DNA from: Celoporthe dispersa
Lineage: Eukaryota; Ascomycota; Sordariomycetes; Diaporthales; Cryphonectriaceae
DNA: 64,000 bases
Reading direction: 5' to 3'
NCBI GenBank assembly: GCA_016584495.1
Contig: WAID01000005.1
Span: forward strand, 1,872,501 to 1,936,500
Shown here: positions 32,879 through 44,070 of the stretch, piece by piece
Layout of the letters: each line of letters starts with the position of its first letter
Numbering within the stretch: position 1 is the first letter of the stretch
Position numbers and translations under genes: made by a program
Notes under the pieces: model-generated
Told to the model about the DNA's origin: nothing
The model's database searches: none
The model's input: only the letters and a program-made list of their open reading frames with translations

Positions 32879-35784
32879 TTAATACCAAGAATCGCTACTA
32901 GACATGTAACAACGCAACATAGAGCCCCAAAGATAACCTAGCAAATCACAGAAGCTTTCACACTCGCAAAAGGGGCTGCTCGTCAGGCGTGCGTCCGCCT
33001 TGACCAGCTCCCGCAGCCTGGTCACCATCTCGTCCTTGGACATGGCTCCGCCCTTGACCTGCTCTCGCCACTGCACCAGCACGTTCTTCAGCAGCGCGCT
33101 GCACTCTTCCACCTCCTGCTTGCTGTAGCCTCCCGCTGGCCCGGCGGCCCCGTCCTCATGTTTGGTCGAGAAGTCCTCGAGCTCGTCGGCCTTCCTCTTC
33201 GCCATGCGTACCACCTTGTCCGGGAATCCCACCAGCTCCGCGACGTGGATGCCGAAGCTCTGGTCGCAGATGCCCGGCTCCACCTTGTACAGCAGCGTCA
33301 CCTCCCTCTTGCTCTCCTTGTTCCTGTCCGCGCCACCGATGTGCGCCGTCACATGCAGGTTCTGCACCTGCGGGTAGATGTCGGCCAGCGCGGTCAGCTC
33401 GTGAAAGTGCGTGGCGAACATGGCAGAACAGCCAATCTCCTTGACGATGTGCTCAGAGATGGCCCACGCGAGCCCGAAGCCGTCATACGTCGACGTGCCG
33501 CGGCCCAGCTCGTCGATGATGATCAGCGATTCAGCCGTCGCAGACTTGAGGATGTTGGCGGTCTCGAGCATCTCGGCCATGAAGGTAGAGACGCCCTTGA
33601 GCTGGGAGTCGGATGCGCCCACGCGCGCGAGGATGGAGTCGAAAATGGTCAGCTCCGCCTCGCTGCATGGCACGAAGCAGCCGACCTGGGCCATGAGGGC
33701 AATGACCCCGATCTGCCGGATATAAGTCGACTTGCCGCCCATGTTGGGACCCGTGATGATGAGAAAAGAGGATGTGCCCCGGGTGAGCTCGACGTCGTTG
33801 GTGATGAACTGCACGTCGTCCTGCATCTCCATACAGGGGTGGCGGGCTTCCTTGAGGTTGGTGCGGCCTTGGCCTCTCGGGTGTATGGTCGGGCGGACGT
33901 AGGATATAGGCGCATGCGCAGAGCAGTGAGCAAAAGAGATGATGACGTCTAGGTGGGCGAGGACGCCAGCCAACTTCTCGAGCACGGGGCAGTAGGACGC
34001 TGCCACGCTGACCACCTCGTGGACCAGCCCGGTCTGGGTGCGGGTGTAGTTGGAGTTGAGCTGATCAAACTCGCGCCGGTATTCCAGGAGCTTGTTGGTG
34101 GTGAAGTAGACGCCGTTCTTCTGTGTCGAGCACTCTTTGTACTCTTTTCTGTTGCGGATGCAACCTGCCTCTGCTCGTGTCAGGCGCATGCACCAGCCGT
34201 GTACTTTGTGGTTCTCGAGAAAGATCTTCTTCTCCCTCTCCTGGCCGAGGTCGCTGGCCGCGTTGGCGTACTCCCTATCCATATCCACCCGGAGACGATC
34301 GAGCTTCTTCCGTATGATCCGCAGGCTGTCGTCAAACTCGGGCTTGATCACGAATTCGTGGTTGTCCATCGCTTCCAGATCCACTGTCGTCTCCACCATG
34401 TCCTGAAGTTTGACCAGGCTGTTGGAAAGCTCACGGAGCTTGGTGGTATAGGCAGCGTCCAGAGGATCACGGTACGCTTCGTCCATTACGCCCTCAAACG
34501 TGCCGACAAGTCCTGGTAGTCGAATGATAGCCTGGTACGCTCGGACGACATCTTCTAGGTTGGCCTTGTTGCGTTGAAACTTCTTGGACAGTCGGTAGAG
34601 GTCGGGTATGGACTTGAGGTGTTCCTCTTGCATGATCTGCCGGAGCTCGGTGTCATTGACAAAAGCCTCGACCAGCTGCTGGCGTTTCTCAATCTCGTCC
34701 TTGTCCATGAGAGGCTGCTTCAGCCACTGAGAAAGAAGACGGCTGCCCACGGGCGTCTTGCAGTGGTTTAACAGGCCGTACAGACTCATGGTCTTGGATC
34801 CGTCCCGAGCACCTGGCATGAGGTTCAGGGCCTTTAGGGCAGCAGCATCCAGCTTCATGAAATGCGACAGGTCGTGCTGGTACAGCTGGTACTGGCCAAA
34901 GTTGGAAGGATCCTGAAGGACACTGAGATACTTGATCAAAGCTGCCGCTGATCCCATTGCTAGTTTCAGGTCCGCCTGTGGCAGCATCGAGGCAGAACGC
35001 TCGTCCTTTAACAACCTTGCCAGATCCTGTTCGATATCCTTGGTGCCGAAATCTGCCATTGATCGTTCTGACATGGCAACGCCGCAGTTGTTGATGATCT
35101 GCTTCAGCTTGGCCAGCTCGGGGTCCTTCTCCTTGTCTGTCTTGTCGAATTGTATCAAGCACTCCTTGATACCAAGCTGGATCAGAAGAGCCTCGAAGTT
35201 GGAGTATAGGTCATTGTCGAGGAATTCGCTGACGCCAAGCTCTCGCACACTGGCATCGGCGAAGCAGACGCCGACACTTCTTGCTTCGGAGGCCTTCGCA
35301 GAGAACTTGACGGCCATGATCATGGGCGCGCCGTCGAACTGTCCGCCCAGCTCCTCCTCGACATCTTGTAGGTTGCCAGGCGAGGCCTGCTTGACAATCT
35401 TCCAGTTCATGCGGCCTCCGGCGGAAGCGTATATCTCGACGCGCTTTCCCAGCTTGAACAAGGCCTCTCGGAGGAACTGGCGGAAGACGGTGACGGTCAT
35501 GGTCACGGAGGGTAGGCCGGTGTGGTCATTTTTGCCCAGCTGGCGGACCACAGAGGTCGTCTTGTACACAGTCCGCGCAATGAAGTTGGCGTCCTCTCCA
35601 TGAGCAGTATACCAGTCTCCCCGGTCGAATATGCGCACTGTTTCGTCGTCGCGTGTCGGTAGACCCTTGAAGAAGCGAATGAAGCCGTGTTCGTCGTCGA
35701 CCTGGAAGCAGGCGATTGTTAGAGTGAATCTATTGGAGAGGCAACCAGAGACATGCGAACCTTTAATTCTGGTCGAGAAGACAT
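32879..35784 (-). CDS. MSH2: DNA mismatch repair ATPase Msh2
   Basis: The MutS homologue that pairs with Msh3 or Msh6 to bind mismatches. Exon 1 is only eight codons (35784-35761); a 59-nt intron leads to exon 2 (35701-32879), 948 aa as read. Domains in order: mismatch-binding-like N-terminus (RIFDRGDWYTAHGEDA), connector, lever (YGLLNHCKTPVGSRLLSQWL), clamp, and ATPase with Walker A TGPNMGGKST (about residue 658-667), the signature around GVSTFMAEMLETANIL, Walker B IIIDELGRGTSTYDG and ATHFHEL. The last ~24 residues (after LTSSPF) look foreign. One frame over, the sequence reads ASVKA and stops at 32940-32938, the normal end of the family, so the A4 run at 32968-32971 is probably miscounted. 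Confidence 0.97.
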
Positions 35785-36186
35785 GATGGGCTATATCTCA
35801 CGGCAGAAACAGAATGTAAAGAACAGATGAGGCCTAAGTGCCGTACCAGACAAGACTGAAAAGGCCCTTCTGCAGGTTGAGTGTTGAGTGTTTGGAAGGC
35901 GTCCAGGTCGAGGAGGACACGCGTGTGACGTGAATTCAATTTAGTAGGGAGACGCGACTTGACCAGGGCCCCCCAGCAGCGCATCCCGTTCTCTAAAAAC
36001 GTGGGGTAACGCGGCGGTCGACGCGCTGAAGCCGAGACCGGCCCGCGCCCCAAGCTTCTAAAAAAGTTCCAATTCAGGCCCCGCTATCTGTGTCGTTGCG
36101 ACTTGTGATTTTCTCACCAAGATCACCGCCAAGTCGACCACTCCCGGCTCCTCATCCGACCAACACTACCACAGATCTATGGCAAC
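35785..36186. promoter_or_regulatory. Bidirectional MSH2/TRM10 promoter with an MCB-like box
   Basis: 402 bp separate two divergent start codons. ACGCGT at 35919-35924 matches the MluI cell-cycle box bound by MBF, which drives G1/S genes; MSH2-type repair genes are plausible targets. TGACGTGA, CRE-like, overlaps just beside it (35926-35933). The role is inferred from the motif and position only. Confidence 0.5.
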
Positions 36187-37523
36187 ATGGAGGTCGATCA
36201 GGATGTGCCGACGACAGAGCCCTCTGCGGCTGTCGAGGCCTCACGGGTCACAGAGCCTCTAGGGCAGGATGCACCAGCAGCGACCGAAGACGCCAATCCC
36301 AAGAAGCGACCGCGCGAGGATGATGACGAGGCATCAGACGAGAGTCACGGAAGACCACGACGATCATACCACACACTCACCTGGCGAACCAGTAGACGCT
36401 GCAGGCCCTGACCGGCCCAAGCTCTCCAAGAACCAGCTCCGCAAACAAAAGCGCCAGAAGCTCCGCGAGGAGCGCAAAGGAGAAACGCAAGCAAATGCGG
36501 AAAGACAAGCGGCACGAGAAGACCGCGCGGAGACGACAGGAGCGCGAAGAGAAGGCCGGGGTGATCGCACAAGAAGAGGGAATCGACAAGGCCGAAGCTC
36601 TGAAGCGGATACTAGCAGAGGAGCAAGCAGAGAGGAAGAACGCACCGCGGAGCAGGCCAGTGCCGGTGGCTTTCATCATTGATTGTGACTTTGAGAAGTA
36701 CATGCACGAGAATGAGCTTGTCTCTCTGGCCAGTCAGATCACGAGGAGCTACTCGATGAACAAGACCGGCTTGTACCAGGGGCATCTGCTGATGAGCTCA
36801 TGGGGTGGGAAGCTGAGTGAGCGGTTCAACACAGTGCTGAAGGGTACGCACCTCAACTGGAAGGGTGCGAGCTTCGTGGAGGGCGACTTTGTCGAGGCTG
36901 GCAAGGTTGCGTGGGGGATCATGAATGGGCCGACAGCTGGGAAGGCCTGTCCAGCGCTGGGCGGAGAAGAGACGACAAGCGTCGGGGAGACCGGGGAGGA
37001 GCCCGCCGGGGAGGTCGACGATCAAGCGATCACGGAACCACAGGTCACCGGTGTAGAGGCAACCTCAGGTGAGACATCGGCGGTAGCGGAATTCTCGACC
37101 GACTCCGTCGTGTACCTCTCTGCCGACTCGCCATTTACACTCGACAAGCTCGAGCCCAACACAAGCTATGTGGTCGGCGGACTGGTGGACCGAAACAGAG
37201 AGAAAAACCTCTGTCAGAGACGCGCCGAGGAGAAGGGCATCCGCACGGCAAAGCTGCCTATCGGCGAGTACATGCAGATGGCAAGCCGGCGGGTGCTCGC
37301 CACAAACCACGTGGTCGAGATCATGGCAAAGTGGCTCGAGACTGGCGACTGGGCCAAGGCTTTCATGGACGTCATCCCGAAACGGAAAGGCGGCCAGCTT
37401 AAGAGCGCGGAGGCAGACGACGAGGGCGCTGGCGAAGCCGAAGGCAGCGGTGAGGATGAGGCAGCTGACGCTGAACATGCTGGCGGGGAGCACGCAAATG
37501 GTGCGACGAATACGGAGGCCTAG
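36187..37523 (+). CDS. TRM10: tRNA (guanine(9)-N1)-methyltransferase Trm10
   Basis: A SPOUT-class methyltransferase that methylates G9 of tRNAs using SAM. An acidic, disordered N-terminus (PKKRPREDDDEASDES) leads to the basic helix LSKNQLRKQKRQKLREERK and KRHEKTARRRQEREEKAGV. The SPOUT core starts at VPVAFIIDCDFEKYMHENEL, with RSYSMNKTGLYQGHLLMSSW and YLSADSPFTLDKLEPNTSYV. The catalytic/SAM loop follows: VVGGLVDRNREKNLCQRRAE, KLPIGEYMQMASRRVLATNH, and EIMAKWLETGDWAKAFMDVI. The insert between strands (about residues 255-300) is Glu/Gly/Thr-rich. Two one-base surpluses, near 36351 and 36479, are needed to connect the N-terminal pieces; the core from about 36495 is intact. Start ATG at 36187. 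Confidence 0.93.
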
Positions 37524-39062
37524 CAAAGCCCACGAGATACCCAAAAGGCAAGGGAGAAAAAGGAATCAATAAATTTATTAGGCGGCCATATTGCCACCGT
37601 CAGGTTCATGACCGCATTCTGTGTGTAAGCTTGTTGTATTACTGATTTTAGGCTTCAGCACCGCATACGAAGTCTATGTCACCTTACAAGGCCTTTCTAC
37701 TGCCGCACACTATTAGATCATGGACGTTTAGGGCCAGGTCAATATTTCTCATCTCCCCCCCCCCCCCAAACGACACTCTCCTCCTTCATCGAGCGCGCTC
37801 GTGTAGTTCTGTGCAGATCAGCACCGAGTGCGTCCTTCTAAATCCCCTGCATGTCAGCATCGAGCGCGCCCCCACTGTGGTCCCCACTGGGTCGATAGCG
37901 CGGCCTTGTGAATAAAAAGTACCTGCAGCTTAGAATGCGGGCTCTCACGTCACTACATTGCATATTCCAACTCGGGATGGCTCCCGAGATTCCTATGGAA
38001 GGGGGAGGAAACCTTCCAAAATGCTCTTTTCCGAGACGGACCCCATTTTGGAACCCAACGACCAAGAAGGGGAAGAAGAAAAAAAAAGGAACCAAGACTA
38101 TAGTGTGTGGTTTCCTGCAACTGGCCTGCATCGTCAACTGACTAGCATCTTAAACGGCCCTATCAATATGATTTGATCCTGCCGCTCTGCGGGCCAGTCA
38201 TGCCCACCTCTTTTTTGACTTCTGTTGGGAAGTACAAAGTATCTATTCACGGCGTCAAATTCCACAGGCCCCATTTGTTTCGTCTTACCATCGGTGTCCC
38301 CAACGCCCGACTTGCGGAAGCCCAAGGACCACCTCAGCGTCCCGTCAGCCCTATCGATGCCCACCCATGCATGGCACCAGCGAAAAGGAGAAGGAAAAAA
38401 AAAAGGTACAAGCAAAAAGAAAGAAGGGAAAAAACATGCAACACCGGGTATTCGCCAATGGTCACCCACTTGACTACTAATCCAGCCCTTACCGGCTTAT
38501 TTAGGGGAGAGCAGACGGGATCCCAAGTTTTCCGCTAGGTATGGTCGCATGTGCTTTGAACTGCCGTGGCAGCAATCATATCTCATGCATGGGTACGGCA
38601 CAGTGGTTACCGCATCCGTGGACGGCCGTGCAGATTGAAATCAGGCTGTGCAAGCCCCTGCGAGATTCGCGTGACTTATCCAGGCGAAGCGAGTCCGGAA
38701 CCTAAAGCAATGTTCGACATGCTTGACCCATCCATCACACAGCGGGCCTTTGGTAATATGTAAACATGTGGTACAAGTCACGATCATACTGACAAGCGGG
38801 ACTGATTTGATTGCACCTTTTGTCTTGGTATCAATATCATTAATGGCGTCCTGGCCCATGGTGGCCTGATTGGTTCAAGTAGCTGTGTACCCTTGAAATA
38901 TATGTACAATGAACTGAACACCCTCGTGGCGTCATGTCGTTTTTAAAACCCCAATTGTACAAGTAGGAATCACCTGCTTTTCCCAGTGTATATATATCTC
39001 TAATGCTCCAGCCCAGTCAATAAGGAATTCTCCAGCTCCCCTCCCGTTTTTATTTTATTTTA
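37524..39062. other. Spacer
   Basis: 3' regions of TRM10 and the lipoxygenase. It contains a C run near 37756 and A-rich runs at about 38068 and 38396. No coding signal. Confidence 0.55.
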
Positions 39063-41156
39063 TTAGATAGCAGCGGAATAAGGCGCAACGTTGGGGTCCA
39101 ACGCCTGCCACACAAAAGGCATGCCTTGGCAAAGCCCCTCCGCGTCAAAGGTCCTGGCGGCGACCACGTCGCTAAACGCCTGCATGGTGCTCTTGAACGT
39201 GGCAGCCGCCTCGACCGTCTCGTTGGTCATAAGATTCAGCATGCTCGCGTCGTCAAACATGTGCAGAAGCGAACGGCTCGTGCCGGCGAGCAGGGGCCGC
39301 GAGAACCCGGCGGAGATGGTGATCTGCGCGTCGGACTCCTCAAAGGGCGGCAGGAAGGAGACGACCGAGGTGTTGCCCTTGGTGGTCGGGATGGCCGAGT
39401 AGAGTGCTGCAGGATGGAAAGGTAGTGTTAGGCTTAGGGACTGCAGCTGGTTGGTGTTTACTGAATGATGTGCCGAGGTGACAAGATGAGCCTGTTGTCG
39501 AGAGGTTAGCCATCACCAGGTCTCGCTCTCGCTTACTTCTCTGGGGAAAGCTTACAATATGCGTGAGGATGCCCACCAGCGTGGCCTTGTCTGAGATGCT
39601 CGTAGGGAAGCCCATCGCCTTAGCTGGGCCGTTCGCCTCCTTGGCCCAATCTTGCAGCTCTGTGTCGGCCGCAACCACGCTGTCCGAGGCGTAGTAAGAG
39701 TCGACAAAAGTCGTCATAAACGCTTCGACTGCGTTGTAGATAACTGCGGCATCCTCGTAGAAAGGGAAGTGGGTGAGCTCGGGGCCGATAGTCGAGTTGA
39801 TAAGGCCTCGGTTTTGTAGATCCGTCAAGAAATAGTTGGCCTGGAAATTCCCTTTCCCGTTAAAGTATAGATTATTGGCATAATTCTGTGCTGTCGTGCC
39901 GCTGAAGGGGAAGATCTCATCGACTGCAGCCCCCGAGGCGAACAGCATCTCGGCTGCAATAGGTTGAACCCCAAATGCTTCATACGCGACTAATGATAGA
40001 AAGACCAGTCAGCTAGCCGAATAGCTATTTTATAAGAGAGCAGCGTCTACTTACGACGATCGAATATAGCATAGACAGGATGGTCAGTGCTAAGCGAGCG
40101 GATAGCTGCCATCCAGGTGATCTGAACAACCATATGAGTACCTGCCAGATGGTTGAACTGTGCAAAGAATATATCATTGGCGTTAAACATGATCTTAGCT
40201 AGCAGCCAGTCATCAGGCTTATCTGCAGGCGTATAGACCAGGTCCGCTCCCACCCCAGTCCGGATGGCCAGGGGCAGGAAGTTTCCTGACGTCGTATCAA
40301 TAAAGAAATACGCATCGGTCGCTGCAGTGTACCGCCCGTTAGTTTCGAGAGCCCCGAGGTCGGTATGGTCCACGTAGAAGAGGCGGCCAGCCGAGAACAA
40401 GCCTGACAGTGTCGTGCCGGACACGTTCTGCGCAATGGAGTCCTCGACCTGGAAGGGAAGTGAATCGCTCGAGGGGTTGAGCCTCCTGACTGCAAATGGG
40501 CTGTTTGCCAACCGTTCCATGGAGAAGACCAGGTCATGGGTGTAGTTGGTGAGAATGCCCGGCGCAGGACCATCGGGTAGCGAGTGTTTCCACTCATTGT
40601 CGTAAAGCCGTACGTAAGCCTCCAGCGTTGAAAATGTACCAAACTGTGCCTGATGTCAGTCTCTTGAGGTCTCAAATCGATGTGCGTATAGACTGCACGG
40701 CGCGCAAGGTTCACAAACCAGTCCCAGTGTATACGCCGTCACCTCCAAGTCGCTGTCTTCTTCGCCCAAGACATCCTCGGCCTCCTCGTCGGAGTCGAGG
40801 GCAGCGAGGTCCTGATCCGCCGTCACATTGCCGATGGCGCCTGTAGGATAAAATGGCCCTCCGGCAATGGCAGGCCCGTAAAGAAATCCTGCGCGCGTAG
40901 CAGCTCTGTATAATGTTCATGATCAGCGCTTTTAGATCGCATCGACATGCTCTCATCGGTGGACATACATTGCCTCGAGTCTTTGTGTTTGATTGCTCAC
41001 ACTTGTTGCTATCGTGTAAGCCTCGGCCGTTGCTCGTCGACCCAGCTGAAACGGGATAGGCAGGTATGGTGACTTCTGCCGTGGTATCACAGCACCAGAT
41101 GCTTGAGAAGAGGCAAGACTCAGGAGCGCTAGAAGTGGAAATGGTGACAGATGCAT
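39063..41156 (-). CDS. Secreted fungal lipoxygenase (manganese-lipoxygenase-like)
   Basis: It oxidises polyunsaturated fatty acids to hydroperoxides. Five exons with agreeing phases: 41156-40969, 40905-40719, 40643-40055, 39989-39556, 39491-39063, giving 608 aa, close to known Mn-lipoxygenases. A signal peptide (LSPFPLLALLSLASSQASG) is followed by VIPRQ. Metal ligands are visible: His290 and His295 in FNHLAGTHMVVQITW, His474 and Asn478 in SAHHSVNTNQL, and the terminal Ile608 (PYSAAI). RSLSTDHPVYAIFDRR after the first ligand pair is typical of the fungal clade. The H-x4-H spacing should be compared with that of characterised Mn enzymes before assuming the metal. No frame defects. Secretion suggests an extracellular, possibly host- or defence-related role. 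Confidence 0.9.
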
Positions 41157-44070
41157 CGTGGATGAGATGTCCGCCCAAGAGAATGAGGCGCCAAGAGTAA
41201 CGGGTTCCCATATGAAGTCGCCCGCTAGAGGCGACGACGACATTTAAATGACCCCCAGCACATCTTGTGTGCTCCATAAATGGGAGGATTACCTCCCCGC
41301 TGATGGGACAAATAATTGTTGGGCGCCGCTCTGCGGCTCTTTGCCTGTGTGCAACGCCGCGCTGAGACAGGCCCTGTGTTCCTTCTTCCCTCCTTCATCC
41401 CTCCTTCGCCTGCGAAGGATCGTTGCATCCACGTGTGGCCAGGGTCTTTTACATTGCGACCCTAGGTCGTAAGCACAACACCTGTATCCAGTTCAATGGT
41501 CGCCCCCACAATTCGTCTTACAGACGGGAAGAAGGCCCCAGTCTTCTGTGCATCGAACTTGGTTAGGACGTGTCGTGGCCTAGTTCTATGGGGGGGCCAG
41601 GCGAAGTCAGCCAGGATCAAGATTCGCACAGCTTCATTGGCAGATGAAATTGTCCGACGCAACTCATAGAACGATTGAGTGAGCAGGCGGCATGACGAGC
41701 GCAATGGTCTGGGCCCTAGCTGCCTGGTGCACACACCACAGAGTACATAAGTGTATCTCGGTTCGTGTTCGCTCTGGTACACCCTCTACGGACAAGCACA
41801 GCTTCACACCATGCAGGACTGTGATGATTGGCCGGAGAGCAGAACTTTCGGGCGACAAAATTTTCTTCCAAACTAAACAGAAAAAGTCCCCCCCTGCTTG
41901 GATAGTCGCTCGATTCGGGGGCTATCTGGTGGTAGTACCAAGTACGTACTTGAGTAGGGAGTCAAAAGCAACCTGACCGCTAGGCATAGTAACGAGGAGA
42001 CATCTAATAGTACTTGGCGCCTGAGGGGGTCACTTGAAAGCGCGCTTTAACTGTTGTTAGCCCAAGTGTCAAAAATGACTGCATACTAAGCAATTGGGTA
42101 ATGTCGATAGCTGGTCGGGCATGAAATGAACCAGGAACCGATCGAGGACAATCTACCACAATCTCGCGGCCGACGTGCGAGTATTCCGTGATGCCGAGAC
42201 ATCTCGACTCCCATGATTCATTGCAGCGTTGAAAGCGTGCATCACTTCCGTATCGCATACCACCCCAAGGACCCATACATCCATCCACATTGAATCGTGA
42301 TATAACTTGCGGTAAACCACCAGCCATTTAGAAATACTACGTGGCCAGCCCCTGCCCAATTATTCCCCCGTGCAGACCACACTAAGGTGGCCACAGCTGA
42401 TGGCTGGAGAATCAAGGGCAAGACAAATATACGAAGCTGAATCCGTGCTGCAGAAAAACACCGTTTGACAGATGCGCCACTCAGAAAACGACTTCCGATA
42501 CATTTATGATCGCACACGATTTTGAAAACAATCGTCTAATAATAAGCCCGCATCGACGATCTTGTCTGGAGCAGACGCTTAATAGTGTTGTAAATGCTCG
42601 AGAGAGAAAAAAATATTCATCGTGTGCTGAGACAATTGGGCTCTTATTGGACCTCGTCACCGTGCTCGCTCACCGTCAAGAGATCCATTCTAAGCCCAGG
42701 AGATACATCTTGCGATGCAAAATAGATTTATTTGAATCTTGTTCAAACTGATTTGAACGGCATAATGCGGTATAACCCACGACCTTACCAAAGCCGCCTC
42801 TCAGTTCACGTCGGAAGCAAGAGGCGTGAGAACCTGCAAAATCCTGACCCGACCGTTGCTCATGGTGCTCATGACAAAGAAGATCCGATGGATTGTCTAC
42901 TGTGACAACAATGAGATAGTCTTGACATCGAATATGGCTTATTTGGCCTCTCTCAAACAGCAAGCAATACGTAAGGTGGCCATTGTGATGGCTGCTACGG
43001 TTCACCGTTCCTATGTCCGGCAGAGCCAAACAGTGATCTCGCTCATTAGTAGCGATCCAGGCCGATGACGAGCAGCCCCAAGCAAAGCCTGTCAAGTTGT
43101 AATCCCTGACCACGAGAAATTCTAAAAGTACTTTTTCCTCTGGCCTGCAAGCTGCATACGCTACGCCCAACTTCATGCAAGCGGTCGATCCCGTTCCGAC
43201 GGCCGTTTTTTCGATGGTTTTTGCCCGACGCCAAGTATGTAATGTGGGATTTATTTTTTCGGAGGATCAATTTCTTTTGAAATGAGCGGTGAAAACCAGC
43301 CGTCTCATGCACCTGAGCTGGAATTTGAGGGCGTGGCGCTCGACGGACTCCTCGGGAACGTTACTCTCGTGTTGTGCGCAACCAGAAACTCATAGTGATT
43401 TCATTTGTGGCACATTCATGAATACAAGGAGAATTTGCAGCGCTTAACCAGGGGTTGCATGTCTTTGTCGATCCATCTACCGTGAGCGAGGACACATAAA
43501 TAATTCACATAGCAGTGCCTCGTCCGAGTACTGGTACGGGCCCATGCCGACATGTAATCCGTAATCATTTTTAATACTTACTAAGTAGTCTAGGGCTTTT
43601 GCACCAATGTTTCCTAGACAGCATCGATTGAATTCATTTAGACTACAATCTTTGTATCAAAAGGAAAAAAACCTGCTACGACTATGGACCTTCGATACTC
43701 GAGCGGTCTTTTTCGTAGTGAACCAAAATTACGGTCAACGCCCTTGCGTGCACACAAACGAGCGTGTGTTGTCTTTGTATATTCGTAAAAAAAGGCGGTA
43801 CTAAAGATGTCTCAGAATCGGTAAGACTTCGGAACAGATGATTAGATGAACGCCATCGGGTCGAAGGACTGGCTCTCGGCTGTGAGATTGAGGCGGTCAA
43901 GGTCTCTTTGCTTGGCCTAGACACGCCTCTGATGTTCGGCCTCAAGCTGTTTCTTCTCCGGAATGTGCTTGGTACTTGGTTAGATCCTATGTACGAGACT
44001 GTGAACCCTTGTTTTTTTTCTTGTTTATCCTACATCGACCATCACTCGAATGCCTTCGGAATATTGTTGC
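41157..44070. other. 2.9-kb spacer
   Basis: Promoter of the lipoxygenase gene and the 3' side of the pepsin gene. Composition is near 50% GC with A/T runs. The ORFs are short and motif-free, and no spliced gene could be assembled. Confidence 0.5.

Noticed and set aside
33158..33952. Plus-strand ORF of 264 aa
   Set aside because: Antisense shadow of MSH2.
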